From Arenibacter sp. F26102 (GTDB taxonomy: Bacteria > Bacteroidota > Bacteroidia > Flavobacteriales > Flavobacteriaceae), in NCBI RefSeq assembly GCF_023015865.1, contig NZ_JALKBC010000015.1, forward strand, positions 117,872-181,871: a DNA stretch of 64,000 bases. Direction: 5' to 3'. Of the stretch, positions 16,963 to 25,113 are shown piece by piece. The notes beneath the pieces were generated by a model. It was not told where the DNA came from. It made no database searches and saw nothing but the letters and a program-made list of their open reading frames with translations. Position 1 is the first letter of the stretch. The number at the start of each line of letters is the position of its first letter. The position numbers and the translations under genes are program-made.

Positions 16963-17962
16963 CTTTTATTTTATTTTTTCCTGTCAATTCACGATTGATA
17001 GACTTGAAAATTGAATCAAGAAACGCGAAACCCTTTTCGTTATAAGCAGCTTGCTCATTTCTAGTCTGACTTCTTAATTGTTCCGTAAACATCTTGTCAT
17101 TCAATAATGTTTGTGGATCTTTAAGTGTTAAATTCGAATAGGTTAGTTTGTAACGACCTTCCTTAAATTCTAACTGAATAGTATAAGGAAGGACTGAAGT
17201 CCCCCATTTGTTTAATGGTTCAACACCATAAATTTTGATGAACTCGCCCTTAACATTTGAGATGATTGCCTCTTCTGGGTTTATAAAGGTCTTGTTAATC
17301 CATATTAATGCACGATTATAGAGATTTTCTTTACTTACACCTGGAGCTTGGTAAATAATGGGGTTGGGAATCAATTGGTAATTCTCATCAAAGCCAAATT
17401 TTATAGTTGTTTTTGATGTTAATCCTGATTCTTCTTTTGAAGCTTGCGGAACTGTCGTTTTTACTATTTTTTCCGAGGTGGTCACGGTTTTGTTGTTGAC
17501 GGTATTGGGTATTCCATTTATTTCATAATACCGATTTTTGGCTCGCTCGTTAAAAAGAGTCTCTATGATTTCTTCCTTCAAGTCTGGGGTTTTGTGGTGA
17601 TATTCTTCCCAAAGTGCATCCCACTTCGCAGAGCCGCCTTCTTCGTTATGTGAAAAGTTTGACTCTTTAAGAAACTTTAGATAGATTGTACGCTGGTATT
17701 CACTGTACTCTTTCCGTAGCAATACAATAGCTGAAATCTGTTTCTTATCACAAGGCTCTTTACACATCGCCGTTTGAGCAACGTCCATAAGAACATCTAA
17801 CGCGGCCACTTGTTTGACATAGGTATCAATATTGTCAGTTCCTTTAATGTTCAAAAGAACGTTGTCGGAGGTCGGCATATCGTAGAGATCCGGATTAACT
17901 TGCGCAGGTGCAGCTACACCTAAAAAAAGTAGTAATAGCCATAAAATTCTTTGTTTTATCAT
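16952..17962 (-). CDS. Exported DUF4468-domain protein
   Basis: The chosen start at 17962 gives a clean signal peptide (MIKQRILWLLLLFLGVAAPA); the frame extends 19 codons further upstream without such a feature. The mature protein of about 315 residues has an N-terminal helical part with a CKEPCDKKQ pair of cysteines. Its C-terminal half is a DUF4468-like domain (YQAPGVSKENLYNRALIWIN, ..IYGVEPLNKWG.., IQLEFKEGRYKLTYSNLTL). DUF4468 is common in exported Bacteroidota proteins and its role is unknown. It lies in a row of minus-strand envelope genes. Confidence 0.72.
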   Translation of the reverse strand: MIKQRILWLLLLFLGVAAPAQVNPDLYDMPTSDNVLLNIKGTDNIDTYVKQVAALDVLMDVAQTAMCKEPCDKKQISAIVLLRKEYSEYQRTIYLKFLKESNFSHNEEGGSAKWDALWEEYHHKTPDLKEEIIETLFNERAKNRYYEINGIPNTVNNKTVTTSEKIVKTTVPQASKEESGLTSKTTIKFGFDENYQLIPNPIIYQAPGVSKENLYNRALIWINKTFINPEEAIISNVKGEFIKIYGVEPLNKWGTSVLPYTIQLEFKEGRYKLTYSNLTLKDPQTLLNDKMFTEQLRSQTRNEQAAYNEKGFAFLDSIFKSINRELTGKNKIKDDW

Positions 17963-18116
17963 AACATTATTTCTAAAGTTTATGTTTTTCTCCAAGGTAT
18001 AATGCGCTCCAAAACCCAAATTGCCTCTAAACCTACCTCATTACAAAAATCTAGAGGTATTTCTGCATGCAAGTGATTATGCGCATTTCATCCGATCAAG
18101 TGTTATGTTATTATCA

Positions 18117-19268
18117 TTATTTCAACAACCCTCTTATTCGGTCCCGGTTAAAAGTATCACCTAATGATTCATAAATATTCATCAATGTTTGGGCAGATTG
18201 CATTGCATTTTTATCGATCTTAAAAGCAGCTTCCAGATAGGGAATGGCTTCTTTAAAAACTTGTTTTCGAAGTTCTTTCAATTGATCATACCGCTTATTG
18301 TCTATATCGGAACTCCCTAGACCGTTCATTTCATCAATAAGAACGCCTTCTTTCTCAAGTATCAACGCCGCCATATTCGTCAGGGCATTAACATAAGTTG
18401 GGTCCAATGCTATGGCTCTATTATAAAATGCTTTGGCACCTTCCAAATCACCAGAATCTGCCGTCACAACACCTAAATTATAGTAATGATTAGGGTTGTT
18501 GGGCTCTAAGCGGGTAAGGTCGTTTAGGAGTTTGACAAACATGTCTATGTCCTTAAAATGCAAATACAGACTGGCCTCATTTTTGATGAAATCGGCATTG
18601 ATATCTTTAGGATGGTCACGCCTTACTGTTTTCATGAAATCCAAAGCCGTTCCCTTTTTATTTTGAGCAATATATACCTCGGCAATATTATTGTAAATGG
18701 ATGTCCTGGTTTCTTGGTCCAATGAACTAATTCCATTGCCTAGTAGAAGCAAATAGTTATTGAGGGCTTTCTCATAATCTTCAAAATAGTGATAGATCTG
18801 GGCAATATGATTTAGAATCACAGGTTTTTTGGATTCAGATTTTTGAGTGAGCGGATCCCTGTAAAGACCGATTTTTAGCACGGAGTCCCTCATTTTTTCC
18901 GGCATCATCTCCATTTCCCCCGTTTTCTTGTTGACAGCCATATAATCTATAATAACACCATTGAACCCCATATTTATTAATTGTGTATAATAGGTAAGAG
19001 CACGTTTATAGTCTTTCCCTTTTACTGCACTCTGGGCAGCATGAAATAGCCAAAGTGTATCTTTTGGAACTAACCGGTAGGCGGCTTCCAATTTTTCACT
19101 GGCAGCCAAATAGTTACCGTTACTATTGTCTTGTTGCGCCTGTTCTACCAGTTCCAGAGCCTTTTTGGAAGCATCCACTACTTTTGGATTTTTAGAATCT
19201 TGTGCTACGATAGCTGTGGAAACCGCCAACAGGGATGTAACTGCCAGAAATATAATTATTGTTTTCAC
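18117..19268 (-). CDS. Periplasmic TPR-repeat protein
   Basis: This 383-residue protein has a signal peptide (MKTIIIFLAVTSLLAVSTAIVAQ) and tetratricopeptide repeats through most of its length, such as KDYKRALTYYTQLINMGF, EDYEKALNNYLLLLGNG, PNHYYNLGVVTADSGDLEGA and AFYNRAIALDPTYVNALTNM. TPR proteins serve as protein-protein scaffolds; the partner is unknown. The gene start is only 4 bp from the stop of the membrane protein gene upstream (19273), so they form one operon together with the WG-repeat gene. Confidence 0.8.
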   Translation of the reverse strand: MKTIIIFLAVTSLLAVSTAIVAQDSKNPKVVDASKKALELVEQAQQDNSNGNYLAASEKLEAAYRLVPKDTLWLFHAAQSAVKGKDYKRALTYYTQLINMGFNGVIIDYMAVNKKTGEMEMMPEKMRDSVLKIGLYRDPLTQKSESKKPVILNHIAQIYHYFEDYEKALNNYLLLLGNGISSLDQETRTSIYNNIAEVYIAQNKKGTALDFMKTVRRDHPKDINADFIKNEASLYLHFKDIDMFVKLLNDLTRLEPNNPNHYYNLGVVTADSGDLEGAKAFYNRAIALDPTYVNALTNMAALILEKEGVLIDEMNGLGSSDIDNKRYDQLKELRKQVFKEAIPYLEAAFKIDKNAMQSAQTLMNIYESLGDTFNRDRIRGLLK

Positions 19269-19272
19269 GATA

Positions 19273-19689
19273 TTATTTTTTCGAGATAATCTTCAAATAC
19301 AACAAGCCTTTTAGTGAAATCTGGAAAAGTTCACGAATAAGACCATAAATTAAGGGAGCAAAATAAGTAATGACCAGTACGCTCAGAAAACTCCCAAAAC
19401 CGCCGGTAAAGGAATTGGTCCCAGCAATGATTGCGATAATTAAACCCACAGGGTATATGATGACAATTATGGCGTCAAAAATGCTAATGAACCATGTGTA
19501 CAACGGGAAATCCGATGACAAAACACTTTCCTCAGAATCGTCTGCATCCGCATTGGATAAATGGGCCAGCGCATTTTTGTAAATTTTTAATGGCAGGGTA
19601 AATGGTTTGACAATGATGAGCTCCAATACTTTTATCAGCACTTTTCCGAAATCGATTTCTTGTGATTGAAGAAGTTGTTTTGTTTCCAT
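19273..19689 (-). CDS. Small membrane protein of unknown function
   Basis: This 138-residue protein has two or three predicted membrane helices: SIFDAIIVIIYPVGLIIAII, then FGSFLSVLVITYFAPLIYGL, with an amphipathic C-terminus. An acidic loop (NADADDSEES) precedes them. No family was recognised. It is tightly coupled to the TPR gene downstream (4-bp spacing). Confidence 0.65.
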   Translation of the reverse strand: METKQLLQSQEIDFGKVLIKVLELIIVKPFTLPLKIYKNALAHLSNADADDSEESVLSSDFPLYTWFISIFDAIIVIIYPVGLIIAIIAGTNSFTGGFGSFLSVLVITYFAPLIYGLIRELFQISLKGLLYLKIISKK

Positions 19690-19748
19690 GATTTGATTGT
19701 TTAAGTTGATTTTTATTATATAATAAATATTAAGGCTCGATTACAATC

Positions 19749-21269
19749 TTACCATTTGGACACCTCTCCTTTTACAATCATAAAAATACCTTCCTCGTTG
19801 ATGTAGCCTTGCGTTTTATCCGATGAATTTTTGGATTTATCAAAAATTGCAAATGCGAGTTTCGATACGGGGTCAAAATTGAAATGATTGCCCGGTGAGA
19901 ATTTACCATAGATCGCACGACCATTATCTACATCGATAAATCCATAGTTTCGGACATCATGAATCGAGTCAAAATAGAATTTTATTTTATTTGGACTTCC
20001 TGAACTAAGATATACGCTTATTAGTGTAGTAGGTAGTTCAACATCAACAGAACCTTGTCGCACATCTGTTATACCAAATAGTTTTAAAAATTCTTCTTTG
20101 GAATAAGTCTTTCCTTCCTTATCTCTTATTTTTTCATTTTGGCGTCCAGTAATTGCTATGGTATAACCATTATAATACGGACCATAGTAACTGCTATTAG
20201 TCTCTGTGAAAACAATTTCCCCTTTTTTGTCAATAAATGAATATTTATGCAACACGTCATGGTAATAAACCTTTGCTAGACCATTGCTAAACCGTTCAGG
20301 CCGCCTACTGAATTGTAGGGGTGTTAATGGTTTCCCGTTGGTATCGATATAACCGTATTTCATTTCCCCGAACTCATTTTTCGCTCCTACAACTGCAATG
20401 CCCTCCGAAAAAGGCATTGCAAAATCAAAAATGGCATTAACTACAATCTTATTTTCAATGTTTTTATAACCGTATTTATAATTATTGGCAAATAAAACCC
20501 GCCCATTATATAAAATGGCATCTTCGGAGGAGGAAATTGGACCTAATTCAGTCAATGTATACTTATTTCCCTCCTTGTCCACAAAAACATAAGTGTAACT
20601 ATTGGATTTTATGGTTTTTAACCTCAAATAGTCGCCAATCACACGGCCGCCGTCTGTAACACCATAAAACTCTTGGAGATCTATGTATTTCCCTTTTGAA
20701 TTTACAAACCCTGTCCCTTCTTTGCTAGAAAAGGCCTTATTTAGCAAAAAGAACCCATTCATTGATTTGTTTTGATAGTAATTAAATTGAAATTTATTAA
20801 AAGGAACTATAAACTCCCCTTTGGAGTTGATCAATGCCGTAGAAGTTCCTTTCCTGACAATAGCTGCTCCATCGTAAAACGGAAATAATTCATCCACATC
20901 CAAGACTACGGCATCGGGATGTACATCGCCAGGCTTTAATGAGTTAGGATTGCTAAGAGCAAGATTGGAAGTTTTTTTGTTAACACTATCCGTTCCAGTA
21001 TTTTTTGTGTCTTTCGCAGTTTCAGTCTTCTCCGAATTGGAGTCCTCCGAATTGCCCTGAGTGTTTCCTCCTTGATTTTCTGTTTTGTCCTTATCTTTCT
21101 TTTGAAAGATTTTTTTGAAGAGTTCCGCCCCTTTTTCAACGCTCTCGCCAGTCTTTTCCACATCTTTTCCGACACGTTCAATTTTTCGTCCCGTAGTGCT
21201 TTGGGCAATAGGTGTGTTTGCCGTTAAAGAAAGCGATGTTATAGCGATCATTAAAATTTTTGATTTCAT
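19749..21269 (-). CDS. Exported WG-repeat protein
   Basis: This 506-residue protein starts with a signal peptide (MKSKILMIAITSLSLTANTP), followed by a Lys/Glu/Asn-rich linker to about residue 105, and then WG-type beta repeats recognisable by alternating units such as FYDGAAIVRKG..ALINSKGEF, FSEGIAVVGAKN..YGYIDTNGKPL, FSNGLAKVYYHD..YSFIDKKGEIV and a last YINEEGIFM. WG repeats form extracellular beta structures of unknown role. It sits between the two tiny lipoproteins and the TPR/membrane pair, on the same strand. Confidence 0.8.
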   Translation of the reverse strand: MKSKILMIAITSLSLTANTPIAQSTTGRKIERVGKDVEKTGESVEKGAELFKKIFQKKDKDKTENQGGNTQGNSEDSNSEKTETAKDTKNTGTDSVNKKTSNLALSNPNSLKPGDVHPDAVVLDVDELFPFYDGAAIVRKGTSTALINSKGEFIVPFNKFQFNYYQNKSMNGFFLLNKAFSSKEGTGFVNSKGKYIDLQEFYGVTDGGRVIGDYLRLKTIKSNSYTYVFVDKEGNKYTLTELGPISSSEDAILYNGRVLFANNYKYGYKNIENKIVVNAIFDFAMPFSEGIAVVGAKNEFGEMKYGYIDTNGKPLTPLQFSRRPERFSNGLAKVYYHDVLHKYSFIDKKGEIVFTETNSSYYGPYYNGYTIAITGRQNEKIRDKEGKTYSKEEFLKLFGITDVRQGSVDVELPTTLISVYLSSGSPNKIKFYFDSIHDVRNYGFIDVDNGRAIYGKFSPGNHFNFDPVSKLAFAIFDKSKNSSDKTQGYINEEGIFMIVKGEVSKW

Positions 21270-21284
21270 AATCCACCTTATAAC

Positions 21285-21578
21285 TTATTCAATACAATAT
21301 TTACCCATAAAGCCTCCGCCATCCAGACAACCATCTTTTGTAATGATTAGTAGTTGTGTTTGACCTGCAGTGGTCAACTTTACCTTTCCGTCCTCAACCG
21401 TGTATTCCACTTCAGCAGGACTCCCCATAAAAACCATTTCGGCCTTTCCACCGGATTTTATGGTAATCGATTCAAAATGTGCTTGACCTACTGATTTATA
21501 TAAGCCTTTTTTAACGTCCTCACATGCGCATAATACAAGTGCACCAAGAGCAAGTATTATCATCGTTTTTGATTTCAT
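21285..21578 (-). CDS. Tiny lipoprotein, copy 2 of a tandem pair
   Basis: I start it at 21578 because that gives a lipoprotein signal (MKSKTMIILALGALVLCAC) and a 97-residue product; the frame further upstream overlaps the neighbouring gene. The mature part is a small beta-rich domain (GLYKSVGQAHFESITIKSGG, EVEYTVEDGKVKL) with the C-terminal signature GCLDGGGFMGKYCIE, containing two cysteines. It is clearly homologous to the gene directly upstream (21613-21903). The family is unknown to me. Confidence 0.75.
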   Translation of the reverse strand: MKSKTMIILALGALVLCACEDVKKGLYKSVGQAHFESITIKSGGKAEMVFMGSPAEVEYTVEDGKVKLTTAGQTQLLIITKDGCLDGGGFMGKYCIE

Positions 21579-21612
21579 GTTGTTTGTTTTTATACAGTTA
21601 ATTAGTTTTTGA

Positions 21613-21903
21613 TTATTCCTTACAATATTTACCCATGATAAAACCACCGTCCAGACAACCCTCGGTATCAATATTTAGTACTTGTGTACCCATGGCAGTG
21701 TTTATCTTTACTTCGCCTCCCACTTTTTCATATTCCGCCTCTACGACGGATCCCAAAAAAATTAGTTCTACAGTGTGTTTTGAGGTAAAAACAATTTTGT
21801 CGAAATGAGATTGGTCAGCACCCACATAAGTACCTTTCATTCGATTGCAACTGCCCAAAAACAAAACCCCCAGCAAAAAAAACATCAACATAATAGGTTT
21901 CAT
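21613..21903 (-). CDS. Tiny lipoprotein, copy 1 of a tandem pair
   Basis: The start at 21903 gives a lipoprotein signal (MKPIMLMFFLLGVLFLGSC) and a 96-residue product. The mature part (GTYVGADQSHFDKIVFTSKH, EAEYEKVGGEVKI) and the C-terminal GCLDGGFIMGKYCKE parallel the next gene almost residue by residue. The two genes are 34 bp apart, so this is a tandem duplication, diverged at about half of the positions. Function unknown; the pair of C-terminal cysteines probably forms a disulfide. Confidence 0.75.
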   Translation of the reverse strand: MKPIMLMFFLLGVLFLGSCNRMKGTYVGADQSHFDKIVFTSKHTVELIFLGSVVEAEYEKVGGEVKINTAMGTQVLNIDTEGCLDGGFIMGKYCKE

Positions 21904-22082
21904 CGTGTATTGTTTATGATGTATAAATCTAGGTTCTAAAAAAGGAAATGACAATGACCGATTATTATATGCGCCGTTCCATTTATTTTTTGCGAAGATT
22001 GGAGCAATAACTGTGAAAATTTTATTAACTTTCACAGTACCAGACTAATCTACTATTGACTTCCTCCATAATAAAGAACAAT

Positions 22083-24179
22083 ATGAGGAAATTCACTTGT
22101 ACCTTTTTGTTGGGTTTTCTGGCCGCAATTTGTTTTTCGCAACAAAAACAAATTGATTCCCTTGAACAGTTGTTGTTGAAAAATCCGCAACAAGATACCG
22201 TTCGCTTAAACTTACTTATCAACCTCTCTTATGACTATTATGCATTTAACCCGGATAAAGGCCTTGAGCGGGCCAACGAGGCCATAGAACTGGCATTGCG
22301 CTTGCAGCAAACGAAAAAGTTGGCCTCGGCTTATCAGCACAAAGGGCATAACTATTCCTCTAAGGGACAGGATACCATGGCCTTGGAAATGTACGATAAG
22401 GCTATAGATGTTCATAAGAAGATCGATAACCACACTGGGGTTGCCCGTACCACTTTTAATAAAGGTCTTATTTATTTTGGATGGTCCGATTATAAGCGAT
22501 CGACTGATGCCTATCTCAAGGCCTACAGTGTTTTTGAGCAGGAAAAAGACAGTTTTTTGATGGCAAAAATGTTAAACTCCATTGGCATCAACTATATGTA
22601 TGTATCAGATTATCCAAAAGCCATTGCACGATTTTTATCAGCTACAAGAATCTATGATAAAATAGGTACTACAAATGGAATTGAATATGCCAATATTCAA
22701 AACAATATTGGCCTGGTATATAAGCGATTGCAGAAATTTGACAAGGCACTCGCATACTTTGAAAAAGCGTTAGATCTTTATCAAAAAATTGACAATAAAC
22801 ACCAAACGGCGCAGGCATTGGGCAACATAGGCAATGTTTACGATAATTTGGGAAAATCGGAAAAAGCAATCAATTTACAACAGCAGGCTTATAAAATCAA
22901 TAAGAGCATAAGCAATAAAAGAGGTACGGCCAGCAATTTAATCAATATGGGTATTGCCTACACCTCATTATCACAATACAACAAGGCACTGGAGTATCTT
23001 AACCAAACAAAAATTATATATGAAGAATTGGGCGACCTCGTAAATCTTGGAATAGTTCATTCCTATTTAGGGGAAAGCTATTTGAATTTGGTTGATGATC
23101 GTTTGCCGATAGGCGACCGATATGAAAAGGCCATCACTCACTTTAAAAAAGCATTGCAATTGGCAGTACAAACTGGATCGAAGGAAGATCAAAATGTGGC
23201 TTGGGAAAATTTGGCCAAAACTTATTTTCAAATGGGAAGATATAAAGACGCCTTTGATGCAAAGTATAGGGCCAACGATTTACAGGATAGTATTCGTTCA
23301 TCGGAAAAAAGGGAGGAAATAGCCCTTTTGGAAATGCAATATGAATTTGACAAAAAAGAAGCCTTATCCCAAGCTGAACATGAAAAGGAGCAGGTATTGG
23401 CACAAACCCAAATAGAACGGCAAAAATTTATTAAAAAGAGCACTATTTTGGGGGGAAGCACTCTGATGCTGGCTACTATAGCTGGTTTAATCCTTTATAA
23501 GCGAAGACGGGATATCTTAACTGAAAAACAAAAAGCGGAGTTTGATACAGTGGTAGCCGAGACCCAGTTAAAAGCACTAAGGGCACAAATGAATCCACAT
23601 TTTATTTTCAATTCTCTCAATTCCATCGGCGATTATTATTCTAGAAATGACAAAGATTCGGCCAACAACTATTTGTCACAGTTTGCCAAATTAATTAGGC
23701 TGACATTGGAGAATTCTGAAAAAAAGGAAATTCCACTTAGCGAAGATCTTCAATTATTGGAGCTATATCTGGAGGTAGAATCAAAGCGAATGGTAAATAA
23801 ATTTACATTTGAGATTAAAATAGACCCCGCCTTAGATCCTGATAATGTTTTAGTTCCTCCCCTAATCCTTCAACCCTTTATAGAAAATAGCATTTGGCAC
23901 GGAATTTCAAAAAAACAAGGGAAAGGACATATATTGATCCAGATAAAAAAAGAGGACCAATCTATTATATGCAGCGTGGATGATGATGGGGTTGGACGAA
24001 AAGCTTCCGTTGCCATAAATGAAAAAGAAGGGAAATCCATGGGCATGAAAATCACCAAAAGCAGAATTAATATTATAAACAAGCAAAAAAACTCCAATGC
24101 AGATATAGTGCTTATTGACAAGGCCGATAATATGGGACTTCGCGTCGAAGTAAAACTTCCACTGGAAAAACTTTTTTAA
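22083..24179 (+). CDS. TPR sensor histidine kinase (LytS-type)
   Basis: The ATG at 22083 gives a signal peptide (MRKFTCTFLLGFLAAICFSQ); the frame extends nine codons upstream only from a TTG. After it come about nine tetratricopeptide repeats (residues 30-390; for example YANIQNNIGLVYKRLQKFDK, ALGNIGNVYDNLGKSEKAI), a coiled coil, one membrane helix (STILGGSTLMLATIAGLILY) and a cytoplasmic His_kinase domain with LRAQMNPHFIFNSLNSIGDY and a HATPase with LILQPFIENSIWHG. The repeats are predicted to be periplasmic, suggesting sensing by a protein or peptide partner. The next gene, 2 bp on, is its LytTR regulator. Confidence 0.93.
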   Translation: MRKFTCTFLLGFLAAICFSQQKQIDSLEQLLLKNPQQDTVRLNLLINLSYDYYAFNPDKGLERANEAIELALRLQQTKKLASAYQHKGHNYSSKGQDTMALEMYDKAIDVHKKIDNHTGVARTTFNKGLIYFGWSDYKRSTDAYLKAYSVFEQEKDSFLMAKMLNSIGINYMYVSDYPKAIARFLSATRIYDKIGTTNGIEYANIQNNIGLVYKRLQKFDKALAYFEKALDLYQKIDNKHQTAQALGNIGNVYDNLGKSEKAINLQQQAYKINKSISNKRGTASNLINMGIAYTSLSQYNKALEYLNQTKIIYEELGDLVNLGIVHSYLGESYLNLVDDRLPIGDRYEKAITHFKKALQLAVQTGSKEDQNVAWENLAKTYFQMGRYKDAFDAKYRANDLQDSIRSSEKREEIALLEMQYEFDKKEALSQAEHEKEQVLAQTQIERQKFIKKSTILGGSTLMLATIAGLILYKRRRDILTEKQKAEFDTVVAETQLKALRAQMNPHFIFNSLNSIGDYYSRNDKDSANNYLSQFAKLIRLTLENSEKKEIPLSEDLQLLELYLEVESKRMVNKFTFEIKIDPALDPDNVLVPPLILQPFIENSIWHGISKKQGKGHILIQIKKEDQSIICSVDDDGVGRKASVAINEKEGKSMGMKITKSRINIINKQKNSNADIVLIDKADNMGLRVEVKLPLEKLF

Positions 24180-24181
24180 TA

Positions 24182-24922
24182 ATGATCAGGGCTATAATTA
24201 TAGATGACGAACTCCATTGTATAAATAGGCTAACCGAGCTTGTGAAACCGTTGGAAAATGTAACGTTAGTAGGCGCCTATACTTCAGTGGAGGAGGGCTC
24301 ACATGCCATACTAGCTCTCGCTCCTGATCTAATTTTTTTAGACGTCCAAATCAATGATAAAACCGGTTTTGATCTTTTAGAAAAGGTTGGAAAAAAGGAT
24401 TTCGAAGTAATTTTCACAACGGCCTTTGATACGTACGCCGTTCTGGCTTTTAAATTCAGTGCTGTGGATTACCTTTTAAAGCCAATAGACGCTGATGATT
24501 TGATACAAGCTCTGGAAAAAGTAAATGAAAAATTGGACAAGAAAGATTTTGAAAAGAAGGTAGAGACATTACTGAGTAATTTAAATAAAAAGGACATACA
24601 CAAAAGAATAAGTATCCCAACCTCCGAGGGACTCATTTTCATAGAAGTTTCGGAAATTGTTCGATGCCAATCGGACGTTAACTATACCAACATTTTTTTG
24701 AACGGAAACAAAAAAATTACGGTATCCAAAACCCTAAAATCTTTTGAAGCCTTGCTTTCCAATTGTAATTTTTTTAGAATCCATAATTCCCACTTAATCA
24801 ACCTTGAATGCATTAGCAAATACACTAAGGGCAAAGGAGGCTATGTCACTTTGGTTGATGGTACATATTTAGAAGTTTCCACTAGGCGTAAGGAGGAATT
24901 TTTAAAACGATTGGCTCATTGA
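24182..24922 (+). CDS. LytTR-family response regulator
   Basis: This 246-residue protein has a receiver domain (AIIIDDELH, phospho-acceptor D in LIFLDVQINDKTG, FTTAFD, YLLKPIDADD) and a C-terminal LytTR domain (VRCQSDVNYTNIFL, FFRIHNSHLINLECI, YLEVSTRRKEEFL). It starts 2 bp after the kinase stop, so the two are an operon. The convergent next gene is a CstA-family carrier, which recalls the enterobacterial BtsSR-BtsT arrangement, but this pairing may be coincidental in a genome rich in LytTR systems. Confidence 0.93.
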   Translation: MIRAIIIDDELHCINRLTELVKPLENVTLVGAYTSVEEGSHAILALAPDLIFLDVQINDKTGFDLLEKVGKKDFEVIFTTAFDTYAVLAFKFSAVDYLLKPIDADDLIQALEKVNEKLDKKDFEKKVETLLSNLNKKDIHKRISIPTSEGLIFIEVSEIVRCQSDVNYTNIFLNGNKKITVSKTLKSFEALLSNCNFFRIHNSHLINLECISKYTKGKGGYVTLVDGTYLEVSTRRKEEFLKRLAH

Positions 24923-25047
24923 CATTCTACCGCAATTTTGGTCTTTTGGTCTAATGTTAATTATAGTAGACCCTCAGTACCCAACTGTGACTCAATTGTA
25001 ATTTAATCCTATAAACCAGTGGGTTTTGTATTTCTGTTTCCGCAATT

Positions 25048-25109
25048 AGTAAAACAAAAAAAAGGAACAACAGTTTCCCATTGTTCCTTTTGCAACTAAA
25101 CTAACTCAA
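25048..25109 (-). terminator. Terminator of the cstA-like gene; copy A of a 62-bp duplication
   Basis: AAAGGAACAA and TTGTTCCTTT enclose CAGTTTCCCA; on the minus strand the hairpin is followed by a run of eight T. It ends 5 bp from the stop codon of the CstA-type gene. The same 62 bp, with only two mismatches, is found after the BASS symporter gene at 46955-47016. Confidence 0.85.
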
Positions 25110-25113
25110 ATTT

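Noticed and set aside
22056..22082. Upstream TTG start of the TPR kinase
   Set aside because: The ATG at 22083 directly begins a standard signal peptide.
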